In this document: in pieces, positions 55,402 to 64,000 of the stretch
Layout of the letters: each line of letters begins with the position of its first letter
Numbering within the stretch: position 1 is the stretch's first letter
Assembly: GCA_949825045.1 (NCBI GenBank)
Contig: OX463829.1
Span: 2,542,001 to 2,606,000, forward strand
Direction: 5' to 3'
From: Argyresthia goedartella
Taxonomy: Eukaryota; Arthropoda; Insecta; Lepidoptera; Argyresthiidae
DNA length: 64,000 nucleotides
The notes under the pieces: generated by a model
What the model was told of the DNA's origin: nothing
The model's database searches: none
Seen by the model: the letters and a program-made list of their open reading frames with translations, nothing else
Translations under genes and position numbers: made by a program

Positions 55402-55935
55402 TAAGCAGCGGATATTTAAAATATTTTTATGTAACACAAAAGAGCAATTCGAGCAATTCATAATTTGTAAAGAAATCGACATACTAAAGTGGATTCAAGT
55501 TATAGTCTGTTAACTTTTCTAAGCACAATAAAGAGAAGGAGGCTATTTCATAGCTCTGCATCTCCTCACTATTAACAGATGTCAAATGCGAATGTCTAAG
55601 AATGGCTCCGCTTTAACTGTGGCTTGTCAATTTAGTTTAAAAATTATATTGTATCTACGCAAAAACCTTTCAACATTTTCCAAAATTAGCGAAAGCTGTA
55701 ATGTTAACATGAGAAATAATCACAGACTAGTCGCGCACCGGTTTTGACAATATTACATTAATGATAAAAGTGCAAGGTGTCAACAGAGAACTCGCTGTTA
55801 GTAATTTTGTTATTATTTATTCCTGCATATTCAACTTTCTTACAGTGGTCCAATGTCGAGAAGAGGCAAAAAAATACGTAGATATGTGAATATCTACAGT
55901 AATAAATACATTTAGACTTTTGTCTTTTTGACTAG
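55402..55935 (+). pseudogene. LINE-J relic, internally deleted
   Basis: GCAGCGGATATTTAAAATAT, AAGAAATCGACATACTAA, then TGTATCTACGCAAAAACCTT, TCAACATTTTCCAAAATTAG and AGAAATAATCACAGACTA match successive parts of 26385-26610. It then jumps to the 3' UTR (TTACAGTGGTCCAATGTCGA) and a (TTTGAC)-like end. There are many stops and an unrelated insert at about 55500-55620. Confidence 0.7.
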
Positions 55936-55974
55936 TATAGCATATACATTCCAAATATCGGATTCAATAAAATA

Positions 55975-56262
55975 GCTCCGTGGTCTAATGGGTTTCACGC
56001 TTGCTTCTCACACAGGAGATGCGGGTTCGATTCCTGACCAAGTACCAATGAGATAATTAATTCATCTTAAGTACGTCATAAGGACATTCTAACGGTGATA
56101 GAAAACATCGAGAGGAAACCTTCATTACTACGTAGCTGCGGCGATGGGCTAGCCCCCTGTCACGCAAAACGGAGTATTGAATAACTGGCTGAGCGTGGGG
56201 ACAATTGTGACTCTGCCACCCCGTATGGGAAAAGGCGTGAAGCTATGTGTTATGTGTGTTAT
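55975..56262 (+). mobile_element. SINE-B, full-length reference copy
   Basis: The head is CTCCGTGGTCTAATGGGTTT, CACGCTTGCTTCTCACACAG with B box GGTTCGATTCC. The body has TAACGGTGATAGAAAACATC and GGGCTAGCCCCCTGTCACGC. The tail is GCCACCCCGTATGGGAAAAG, GCGTGAAGCTATGTG. It has a tRNA-derived head with Pol III-type boxes. At least ten related pieces lie in the window. Confidence 0.88.
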
Positions 56263-56793
56263 AAAATAGCTTTATTTTTTGTCAATCTATGAATAGTATT
56301 CTGAACCTACAATGAACATTGAATGAATGAAATACCGAACGCTCTGAAAGCCTGATCCGAATGGCGTTTGATTAGCAGCCCGCCTGAACGGCGCGTCAGC
56401 AACGAAGTTATTATTCCCATCCGGTCCGTAATTGGTGTTATGAAGTTATATTAATTTATCCGTCGCAATTAAAGAAGCGACTTGGACCGATCCGTCATCG
56501 TTAGTCGCTTTCTGCGAAGAACATTGAAGTTTGCCGAATCCGGGGTTAATTGGAATTTCTGTGACGAGTTCCCAAGAGTTCTTGTATATTCTGTATCTGT
56601 CTCTCTAACAAACATGTGGCGTCGTACCACAAATAAATTAATTTCCTGTTCAAGGCTTGTTTAAAGATAAAAAATGTATGAGATTTGACTTTTTCTTTAG
56701 GTTGAACAATGGTTATAATTTTTTATAGTAACATGGGAAGTCTATAATTGATCTGTGTTTAAAATTGTGTCTAAAGCTGCTGCTTAAATACGA
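56263..56793. other. Intergenic, nothing recognised
   Basis: No supported gene; short frames only. Confidence 0.3.
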
Positions 56794-56995
56794 CGACCTC
56801 TATGGCGTAGCGGTTGTGGCTCTACCTACCATGCGAGAGGTCCCGGGTTCGATCCCCGACTGAGAGTAAAAAAAAACAGGTATTGGATGTTTATATGTGT
56901 GTGACGTCGCTGTTTCTGGTTCCCACGACACAGGGTATCCTAGTGGGGCCAGAGGCAATGTATATGCCTGTATGTAAATGTTTATGTTTAAATCA
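56794..56995 (+). mobile_element. SINE-C, reference copy
   Basis: The head GACCTCTATGGCGTAGCGGT has A box TGGCGTAGCGG and B box GGTTCGATCCC. The body has GTGACGTCGCTGTTTCTGGT and GGGTATCCTAGTGGGGCC. Confidence 0.85.
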
Positions 56996-57045
56996 AAAGC
57001 TTGCAATATCATAATACCAGTGTGTGAAAGGGATTGATTCCCAAC

Positions 57046-57186
57046 ATAGCGTTTTATGCTCGCCGCTCAAGCAGTAGATGCGGGTGCTAGGAGCTAGCCC
57101 ATGCCCATGGCCTATCTAACGATGGACTTGGGCTAGCTCCCTGTCACGCAAAATGAAGGTTTGAATAACTGGCTAAACATGTAGTA
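57046..57186 (+). mobile_element. SINE-B fragment
   Basis: CAAGCAGTAGATGCGGGTG (head remnant), then GGGCTAGCTCCCTGTCACGC, AAAATGAAGGTTTGAATAAC. Confidence 0.65.
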
Positions 57187-57362
57187 CTTTAAAATACGTA
57201 GTACTTTTTATTTTAATAAATTAAATTTAAGCCCAGGAAACTGATTTGAATATTTCGAGTAATAGATGTCTAATAACTTTTTTTAATAAAGGTTAAAATA
57301 ACACCTCTAGTGACTTCAATTGATTTTAAAAAAATAACTGTTGTGTTGGTGTTTCTGAACGA

Positions 57363-57468
57363 AAAAATCAATGTAGTCGCTGTTGAACATTCATAACAAA
57401 AATCAATGTAGTCGCTATTGAACATTCATAACAAAAATCAATGTAGTCGCTATTGAACATTCATAACA
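57363..57468 (+). repeat. 35-bp tandem repeat, 3 copies
   Basis: The unit AAAAATCAATGTAGTCGCTA, TTGAACATTCATAAC starts at 57363, 57398 and 57433, with one base change in the first. It lies inside a diffuse repeat shared with 38225-38340 (57235-57330). Confidence 0.9.
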
Positions 57469-57777
57469 ACAAAAAAATATCAGAAAATTGAACAAAAGTC
57501 GGTCAAACATATCTCTTCACTCTAAACTGATGGACTAATTAAATTGTTTTACAGACGTATATATAGCCCAGGTCCTCAATAATATGAATTGTAAAACTGA
57601 AGAAAGTTTACGATGAATGCTGCCGAAATTTTAAAGATTTTAGGTACCCTATATAATGTAATATTCTTAATGAATTCACCTTAAACCTATTTATGAAACT
57701 AGGCATGATTGCCTTGTTCTAATCAAAGGATAAGACTTTATTATGAACTGAGAAACAATATGAATCTATCTAATCCT
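57469..57777. other. Intergenic, nothing recognised
   Basis: No supported gene or repeat. Confidence 0.3.
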
Positions 57778-58018
57778 GACGACCCGAATGGCCGAGTCGG
57801 TAGTGACGCTGCCTACGAAACCAAGGGTCCCGGGTTCGAGTCCCGGTGGGGGCAAATATTTGTTTGATGAGAACGGATGTTTGTACCCGAGTCATGGTTG
57901 TTTATCTATCTAAGTATAATATTTATCTATATAAGTATATATATCGTTGTCTAGTACCCAAGATACAGGGAATCCTAGTTTGGGGCTAGATCAATGTGTG
58001 TAAAAAGGTGTCCAAGGT
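57778..58018 (+). mobile_element. SINE-A, reference copy
   Basis: The head is TGACGACCCGAATGGCCGAG with A box TGGCCGAGTCGG and B box GGTTCGAGTCC, followed by GGGGGCAAATATTTGTTTGA. The 3' end GTCCAAGGT is repeated as ATCCAAGGTAATAT. Confidence 0.92.
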
Positions 58019-58309
58019 AATATCCAAGGTAATATGTATACTACTTTATGAAACTAAAAAACTGTTATACCAATAAATGTTTGCGTTCTGAGTGAAGAGA
58101 GACAATTGTTATTGACTGACGGGATAACTATTGACATCTGACAGTTTTACAGGACAGCTAACTTAACGGCGAAGGAAATTCTACATTTATTTTTTTATTT
58201 TGTGGAGATTTCAGTAAATCTTTTATATTTTTATATGGGAATAACGTAGAATGATCAAGAACACAATTATCTCGATTTGGTTTTCTCAGTTCGCCCTTGG
58301 ATATTCTTG
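58019..58309. other. Intergenic, nothing recognised
   Basis: No supported gene or repeat. Confidence 0.3.
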
Positions 58310-58369
58310 ACATGGCTAATTCTGCCTCTGCTACACCGTATGGGAAAAGGCTTGAGGCTATGTTGTCAA
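58310..58369 (+). mobile_element. SINE-B tail scrap joined to a LINE
   Basis: TTCTGCCTCTGCTACACCGT, ATGGGAAAAGGCTTGAGGCT is the SINE-B tail. It runs directly into LINE-J sequence. Confidence 0.6.
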
Positions 58370-58728
58370 ACCAAAATGGAGGTTTTCATACATTTGAGCA
58401 ATTTAGAAACCGTGTAAAAGCGTCTTTTTCTAAGAAGGGATATCACAATGTTCAAGATTACTTAAATGACGGTACTGTGTGGGGTTGATGTAACTCAACA
58501 CAGAACTTAATTATTATATTATTATTACTATTTATAACAATGAATATTGTAATATTTGTTCTAGTTAAATACACCAAAGTTTTAAAAGAAATCAAAACAA
58601 TAATCTGTGAGAGTTTCCTTGCCCCTTCTCCCACAGTAGTCGAATGCAGAGAAGCACTTAAAATGACATTTGCTATGTATATGTAAATATCTACAGTAAT
58701 ACGGAAATTTCGATTTTGATTTCAACAG
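58370..58728 (+). pseudogene. LINE-J ORF2 end and 3' UTR
   Basis: TFEQFRNRVKASFSKKGYHN, VQDYLNDGTVWG, then a natural stop (58486-58488), then the 3' UTR (ACAATAATCTGTGAGAGTTT, CCTTGCCCCTTCTCCCACAG) ending in a TTTGATTTC tail. It is a 5'-truncated copy of the kind expected from target-primed reverse transcription. Confidence 0.82.
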
Positions 58729-58734
58729 GCAAAC

Positions 58735-60135
58735 ATAGAGTCATAGCATTTTCCGGTACGGCAAAGCAGAGGTACAGATGCGCCTTTGGATTCTATTATG
58801 ATTCTAATCAAGAAAAGAATATTATTTACAAGAACTTTCAACCACTTTGAGATATCCGTTGCCTTGAAAATCTAAGTATATCACTGTCTTTGCCACCCTA
58901 TCTCGGTAAAATCATTGCTCTATTTACAAGAAAATAGTGCCAGAGGGTTTCTTCCATCTACCGAAATCAATCTCTGCTGTCTCTGGTACTGTTTGCATCA
59001 GCTACTTGGTAAGATCGGTCATCAATCACAATATACAATTAAATTAGTTCTGTTCTAGAGCCTCGAATGTACATCAATTATAAAGTATATACCTAATAAG
59101 AAGAAAATCACTGTAGTTAGTTCCCGTCTTGCCTAGTAAGGTTTGAGATTAAAAATCGCTTTGCAGAATTTAGTTTTATGTTATGAATTTTATGTCGTCA
59201 CATTGTAAGTTACATGTGTGCTAAGCTTTATTGAAGTAAAGCTTCGGCGGAGATTATACAATCAAATAGTCGAGACAGGAGTCAGAGGCGGACAAAATGA
59301 GAGATAATGCAGTATATGTAGATAACACAATAGTATATTTCCGTTGTACCTTAGAATTTCAAATTCTTTCCTATTGGTTACTCCGGTAGCAACATGGGGA
59401 GGCCTTTGCCCAGCAGTGGAAAATATCGGCAAAAAAAATGTCACCTACTATATCAAAAAAAAAGTTACCTACTATTATACGATAGGAAAATAGTGTCCCA
59501 TATACTAGAGTAATTTCGTATCATTGGACACAGCAAATTTAGTTAAATCGTGCCTTAAGTTATGAATATTATCTATGAGTATTAACTATTCTAACACGCT
59601 TTATAATTTGTAACAATATCAAACAAAAGTTTATTTCGTGACAAGCACATATAATATGTATACTTTCCTACCTAACGGACAATAGAAAACTTTCAATAGG
59701 TACCTATATATAGTATAAATACAAAATTGTGCTTTTAAAATATTTGTCTAATCTCAGAATCAGCACATCTCCCCTCAGATTGGATTTCCACCCTACCTTG
59801 TCATTGTTAAGATAAAAACCCTCATTACGAAAGATGTCAGTCAAGTCATATCTCATTTTCTTAACCGATTTATTTTTGTGGAACTTTTGGATGTGACAGA
59901 AGCTAAAGAAAAAGTTTAAAAGTTTAAGGTTAGATTGCTGGAAAACGTTGAAGATTATATAATACATTCCGCTCACTTGTCACGCTTTTTGTAAGTATTA
60001 TCAATATTTAAAATGGATATTTGAATTCAATTAAGCGAATAGCTTTCCTCTTTTGCCTCGAATGGGGGTTAATTTTGAGGCAAAAGAGCAATGCTCTTTC
60101 CTCTGTGCTATGCAACCAACCAAGTATCCAAACGG
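58735..60135. other. Intergenic with SINE-B scrap and a 12-bp hairpin
   Basis: 58735-58785 (ATAGAGTCATAGCATTTTCC) is a decayed SINE-B tail. 59390-59425 (GGGGAGGCCTTTGCCCAGCA) is a common retroposon end. 60048-60059 and 60077-60088 (CTCTTTTGCCTC and reverse) form a perfect 12-bp stem. The 90-codon minus frame at 59704 has no recognisable motif. Confidence 0.45.
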
Positions 60136-60638
60136 CGTTTTTTTAGAGGTATACAAATTCAAAATTAAATAAAACACGTAAAATAAGTTTCATTATCATG
60201 GTATTTGGTTTTATTTAAAATATATTATCGTGCCATCTTTGCTAAAAAATGATTTGGTGCATGGGCGCCACGGCTCTCCAATTTTCAAGATCCAAGTTGT
60301 GCAAGAGTTTTAACAGCACGTCCATTATGCGCGCCGCCGTACGTCCATTATGCGCGCCGCCGTACGTCCATTATGCGCGCCGCCGTACGTCCATTATGCG
60401 CGCCGCCGTACGTCCATTATGCGCGCCGCCGTACGTTCGGTGAATGGGCCCAAAACAATATTCAGCTTTACTTCCCGATTTCGCTTCATTCGGGCCAGCC
60501 GTAGCGCCCATATGACCCAAATCTTTTTAAAGCACTAATGGCATAAGAATATAATTTGAATAAAACCTATACCATGATAATGAAATTTATTTATACGTGT
60601 TATATTTCATTTTGAATTCGTATACCTCTATAAAAACA
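60136..60638. mobile_element. Long fold-back element with internal minisatellite
   Basis: Left arm 60137-60275 and right arm 60497-60637 are inverted copies, about 75-80% alike by eye. Matching anchors are AGAGGTATAC / GTATACCTCT, TTCATTATCATGGTAT / ATACCATGATAATGAA and GGGCGCCACGGCT / AGCCGTAGCGCCC. The 221-base centre holds the minisatellite at 60319. There is no open frame for a transposase. It is a non-autonomous DNA element of unknown superfamily, ending about 200 bases before the receptor ATG. Confidence 0.75.
60319..60436 (+). repeat. 23-bp CpG-rich minisatellite, 5 copies
   Basis: The unit CGTCCATTATGCGCGCCGCC, GTA is repeated five times, apparently without change until the last edge (CGTACGTTCGG). 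Each unit has several CpGs including GCGCGC. Confidence 0.93.
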
Positions 60639-60839
60639 ACCTTATAACCGACAAATGACTTATTATTATAATGAACTCCAAGAATGCCTTTATCAATGAT
60701 TTTTTTAAATTGTTTCAGATGTGAATGAACCAGAAGAATGGCCAGCGTCAAAAGAAGAAATAAAACATTAAGAATTAATCCAAATGTCAAACTTGAACAA
60801 AAATGCTAGCCAAATACTTATTAAGTATAATGCACAAAA

Positions 60840-61466
60840 ATGGTGTTAACATTACATAGAAAATCGATCTTTGATAGCACGACGTCTCCCATTAAAATGG
60901 CGAACGCAACTCAAGTGCCATACATAAACAACACCAATTTCCATACAACAAGCACATACTTTTACCCAACAAAAAAACCACCCGACAACCTCCCAGGCAT
61001 ATTCCCAATAGAATTAAATAATCAAACAGTAATCGTAAAACCAAGAGACATTCCTAACCAAAGGTTAAACGCTACTACAAAAATCTTCCCGAACAACAGC
61101 AACTTCATGATGTTAGTCGAAGATTTCAGTGATTATTTCTACGGTAATACCAGCCACGAAGTCTTCAGCGATCATAGCCCAAACAATAGTGTTATTAATG
61201 ACTTTTTTGACTATTCAAATTGTACTATAAATGGGACGTTCAATGTCAGTTGCTTTGGGAGGAATGACCCTTTGCAAGAGTTTAACTTGTGGGCGTTGCT
61301 TCTACTAATATTTCCGTTCTTCACTTTATTTGGTAATGTGTTGGTGATTATGAGTGTGGTGAAAGAGCGGACATTGCAAACTGTGACGAACTACTTCATA
61401 GTGAGTTTGGCGGTCGCCGATCTGTTGGTGGCGGTTGTGGTGATGCCCTTTGGAGTCTATTATCTG
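60840..61466 (+). CDS. Dop2R: D2-like dopamine receptor, first coding exon
   Basis: The exon encodes 209 residues: a long extracellular N-terminus, TM1 (about 151-175, [20 protein letters not shown]) and TM2 (about 185-209, [20 protein letters not shown]). The class-A landmarks GN (Asn166) and the sodium-site Asp (Asp194 in LAVADLL) are present. The phrase [20 protein letters not shown] is diagnostic for insect D2-like dopamine receptors, which lower cAMP through Gi/o in neurons (family knowledge). The N-terminus carries about ten N-glycosylation sequons (NAT, NQT, NTS, NCT, NGT, NVS and others). A stop (60828-60830) precedes the first ATG in frame; a second ATG at 60897 (residue 20) could also serve. 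A donor GTGAGT at 61467 follows codon 209 in phase 0, so the remaining helices lie beyond the window. Plus strand; the exon is intact. Confidence 0.85.
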
Positions 61467-63299
61467 GTGAGTTGTAGATTTTTGTTAAATGTTTATGCAC
61501 AAGTCTAATTCACAGTTATACACTAAATAGTACTATAAATAGGCTAACGATTCGACCCGACGGATCATCAGCGTGCGTGATTCATCGGCGTAATTTTTAT
61601 TTCAGTTTTGCAGGAACCACTTAAAATTATTCCTTTTTTCTGCATTTTTATTATTATCTAGTGATTTTGTCAGTCATTACATACTATTCAAATCACATTC
61701 ATGTAATTTGTTGCAAGGTTAATAAATGGTATAGTTACTTGAAAACTTATCTGCAAAGGCGTAAACACAAACTTATACATATACATGTAGCCCCTTAATT
61801 TCCTTACCGAGTGGCACCAGCCGGTACCCGGACACGAGTAAGATTGAGCTAAACTCCACCACGCTAGCTCAGTGCAAATTGATGGAGAGGTGTCAGGCTA
61901 GAGGCCAACCCGAGAAGCGATACCAGCCAGGACCTACAGCTTAACGTGTCAGGTGAAAAACGGAAGCACCTATAACAAATGCCTTATAGAAACGGATACC
62001 AATCCAGTACCAATCTCGGCCAGATGTTGCTACCCACACGATCGTTTCCAATATGCGAATACTACTAGGCAACGGAGCTTTATCTCTAAAGATATCCTAG
62101 TATTCAATATCGTCCTTTATTAGTTAACTCAGATCTAACAAACGTTTTGAGTTAGGAAGAAGTTTTTCTAGATGTCAGTAAAACAGAACCTCTCTAATAT
62201 TCTATTTATACAGAGCAGATCGAAAAAACCAGCATACAAACTTCTCAACAAGCACTGGCTACCAACTGTCACAAACAGAGAGACCAAAACTCACATAGGG
62301 AACCTAGGAATAGCTTCAGAACTCGGCTCACGTAACACTAACTTCTGAAGAGGATTGTACAACAAACTGTACATATGAAAGCTACATTCTTGGACTTTCG
62401 TATTTGGCCGTATTTCATGGGTAGTAAGGCGTAGAATCTGCAACGTTGTGTAGCTTAGTTAGATCGCCGTGAATGAAATCAAGATTATTTTTCAGGAGTT
62501 TAACAAACCATCGGTAGATAAACAGTGCTTATCAAAACGGAACAATAAGAAAATGGAACTGATTTAAATGAATGTGTGCAACGACTAAGCCATACTTTTT
62601 GACTCAATAGAATATCAGGGTTAACTTTTGAACTTGGCACCCATTTAGATCTGAATTATTTTGTTGGTGATGAATTCTCTCGAAGTTGACTCCTTTCATT
62701 ACAGTCATGAGGCTGTTTTGATAAGTTATCATCACTTTTTGAAAGAAAATATTTAAAAAAGAGTTTCAAAGACAATTTATGCGCAAAGCTTATTTCTAAA
62801 GAGAGATTTCTTGCAGCAGTCCTAGGCAGTACAGAAAAGTTTACATTGCAAGAGGAAAGTCAAAGAGCACAAATTGAACGACTGCGACTCTTGTTGGTGC
62901 AGCTGCCGGGTATGCCGCAAGTCCGAAAAATAAGCCGCACTCATAGGCAACATTTTTATGGGCAACAAATATAATGATCACCAAAATATTTTTTCCTACC
63001 CAAAATGGATAAATGAACACCAAAAGTTGCAAAAAATATCAGGGCAAAATACTGCGGTAGCTTAGGTGAAGGGTAAAGGGGGTGAGCGAGGCAAAGCCCC
63101 CTTTATCCTTCCTGTTAGGTCGAACATGTAAGAACAACAAAAAATACTCAAAACATAAACTTATGTACACAAAACATAAAAAGAAGTTTGGTGATCATTT
63201 ATCCAAACACAATGTGGTGGACATTTATCCATTCTGGCAGTCATTTCGAATTTATTGGTAGTAAAATAGGTGCGTTTTTGGTAATCGTTTAAACATAAG
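61467..63299 (+). other. Probable first intron of the receptor gene
   Basis: It starts with the donor GTGAGT. No further receptor exon (TM3 with the DRY motif) is seen to the end of the window, so the intron exceeds 2.5 kb. 61795-62045 is a GC-richer block of unknown nature. 62945-63060 has ATGATCACCAAAATAT-type repeat scraps. AAAGGGGG / CCCCCTTT forms a hairpin at about 63076-63106. Confidence 0.5.
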
Positions 63300-63566
63300 C
63301 CCTACATTTTTATGCCGCCTTTGCTCGAGACTACTGGGGTTTGGGGGACACAAGGGAAAACTTTTGTTAAGGATTTGGGGCACCGCCTAAGGAAAAGAGG
63401 TTTTGACTACCGGTCTTCGGCATATCTGATGCAAAGGATCTCCCTGGCTGTGCAGCGAGGTAATGCTGCCAGCGTCATGAGAGCCTTAGCCTCGGCATTG
63501 TCCCGGGGTGGTTTATTCGGGGAATTGTTTCTTATTGTGTCTTTTTTGTATTTAAATTTAAATTGA
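63300..63566 (+). pseudogene. LINE ORF2 C-terminal fragment in the intron
   Basis: The frame reads PPLLETTGVWGTQGKTFVKD, LGHRLRKRGFDYRSSAYLMQ, RISLAVQRGNAASVMRALAS and stops naturally. This ETTGVWG ... FLxQRISxAxQRGNAxxxxG pattern closes the reverse transcriptase protein of a LINE family frequent in insects (from memory). Nothing of the polymerase core lies upstream, so it is a 5'-truncated insertion. A polyadenylation-like AATAAATATATA follows at about 63620. Confidence 0.65.
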
Positions 63567-64000
63567 CGTAACTTGTGTAGATGTATTTTTGTGTGTAAAT
63601 GATACATACTTTTTCAGTTAATAAATATATATTTTTTTACTACATTATTTATTGCTTTTAGCTACCTTAATATAATAAAAATAAATAAAACCTGTTACTA
63701 CACCCACCAAGAATATTAGTTAATAAAGTAATACAGTAAGGGGGTAAATATAAGATAAAATAAACTTGGTTAAAATGCTGCGTTAGTACGGAACCGTTTA
63801 CGTGTGAGTCCGACTTGCAATTTGCCAAATTTCTATCTGATTGCAACGAAGCAAAATATCTCTATGCAAGCGTAATCACGGGCAAAGAAATACATATGAA
63901 AAATAAATACAAAAATAATAAATAATAATAAATACAATTTTGGTAGGCGTATGTTTATTTTTTTATACAATAATATAATAATAATATAACAATATAAATA
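63567..64000. other. AT-rich, nothing but a repeat scrap
   Basis: 63790-63820 (GGAACCGTTTACGTGTGAGT, CCGACTTGC) resembles the dispersed repeat at 6520. No gene is seen. Confidence 0.35.

Noticed and set aside
57778..57860. Functional tRNA genes at the heads of SINE-A, B and C
   Set aside because: The heads have A and B boxes, but they are followed by shared bodies and occur in many diverged copies. I could not draw a convincing full cloverleaf with CCA-ready acceptor pairing.
60319..60436. Short CRISPR-like or CpG-island signal
   Set aside because: It is five identical 23-bp units without spacers inside a fold-back element.
1..64000. An undescribed host defence or biosynthetic gene cluster
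   Set aside because: Apart from one receptor exon, every coding trace I could identify belongs to a mobile element.

Overview
The window looks like intergenic and intronic DNA from a moth or butterfly (Lepidoptera). It is AT-rich and packed with transposable elements. The clues are three tRNA-headed SINE-like families in many copies, the dispersed repeat running from CAAGTGTGAGTCC to GGAACCCTAAAA, several non-LTR retrotransposon families with short tandem tails, and an insect D2-like dopamine receptor exon. I recognise only one host gene, at the right end. The species cannot be named from the sequence.

Layout. 1-2642 is the 3' part of a BEL/Pao retrotransposon (BEL-1 copy 1: RNase H, integrase, 3' LTR). 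2643-8900 is a mosaic of inverted-repeat elements, a Ty1/copia integrase relic, LINE debris and a broken YqaJ-type exonuclease. Inside that exonuclease a 21-bp coding unit has expanded to seven copies. 8978-9540 is a 51-bp minisatellite abutting a LINE reverse-transcriptase relic. 12095-18769 is a complete, apparently intact BEL/Pao element (BEL-2): 351-bp LTRs that I read as identical, a 5-bp target duplication, a tRNA-Tyr-type primer binding site and one 1823-codon Gag-Pol frame. 18775-45000 is mostly SINEs, LINE fragments, inverted-repeat elements, a PIF1-like helicase fragment and a DNA transposon inserted into a related transposase. 45075-50284 is a second BEL-1 element (copy 2). It has both LTRs and a target duplication and sits inside an older LINE. 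It has lost its reverse transcriptase and part of its integrase through in-frame deletions. 50290-60130 is more SINE and LINE material.

60136-60638 is a large fold-back element carrying a CpG-rich 23-bp minisatellite. It lies just upstream of 60840-61466, the first coding exon of a Dop2R-type receptor (N-terminus to transmembrane helix 2). The rest of the window is probably its first intron, which holds another LINE fragment.

How the parts relate. The LINEs are likely suppliers of reverse transcriptase for the SINEs. BEL-2 could supply only its own family. BEL-1 copy 2 could have moved only with enzymes from an intact relative, unless it was damaged after insertion. I found no convincing undescribed host system. 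The most unusual structures are the coding minisatellite inside the YqaJ remnant, the LTR/pol divergence mismatch between the two BEL-1 copies, and the fold-back element next to the receptor exon.
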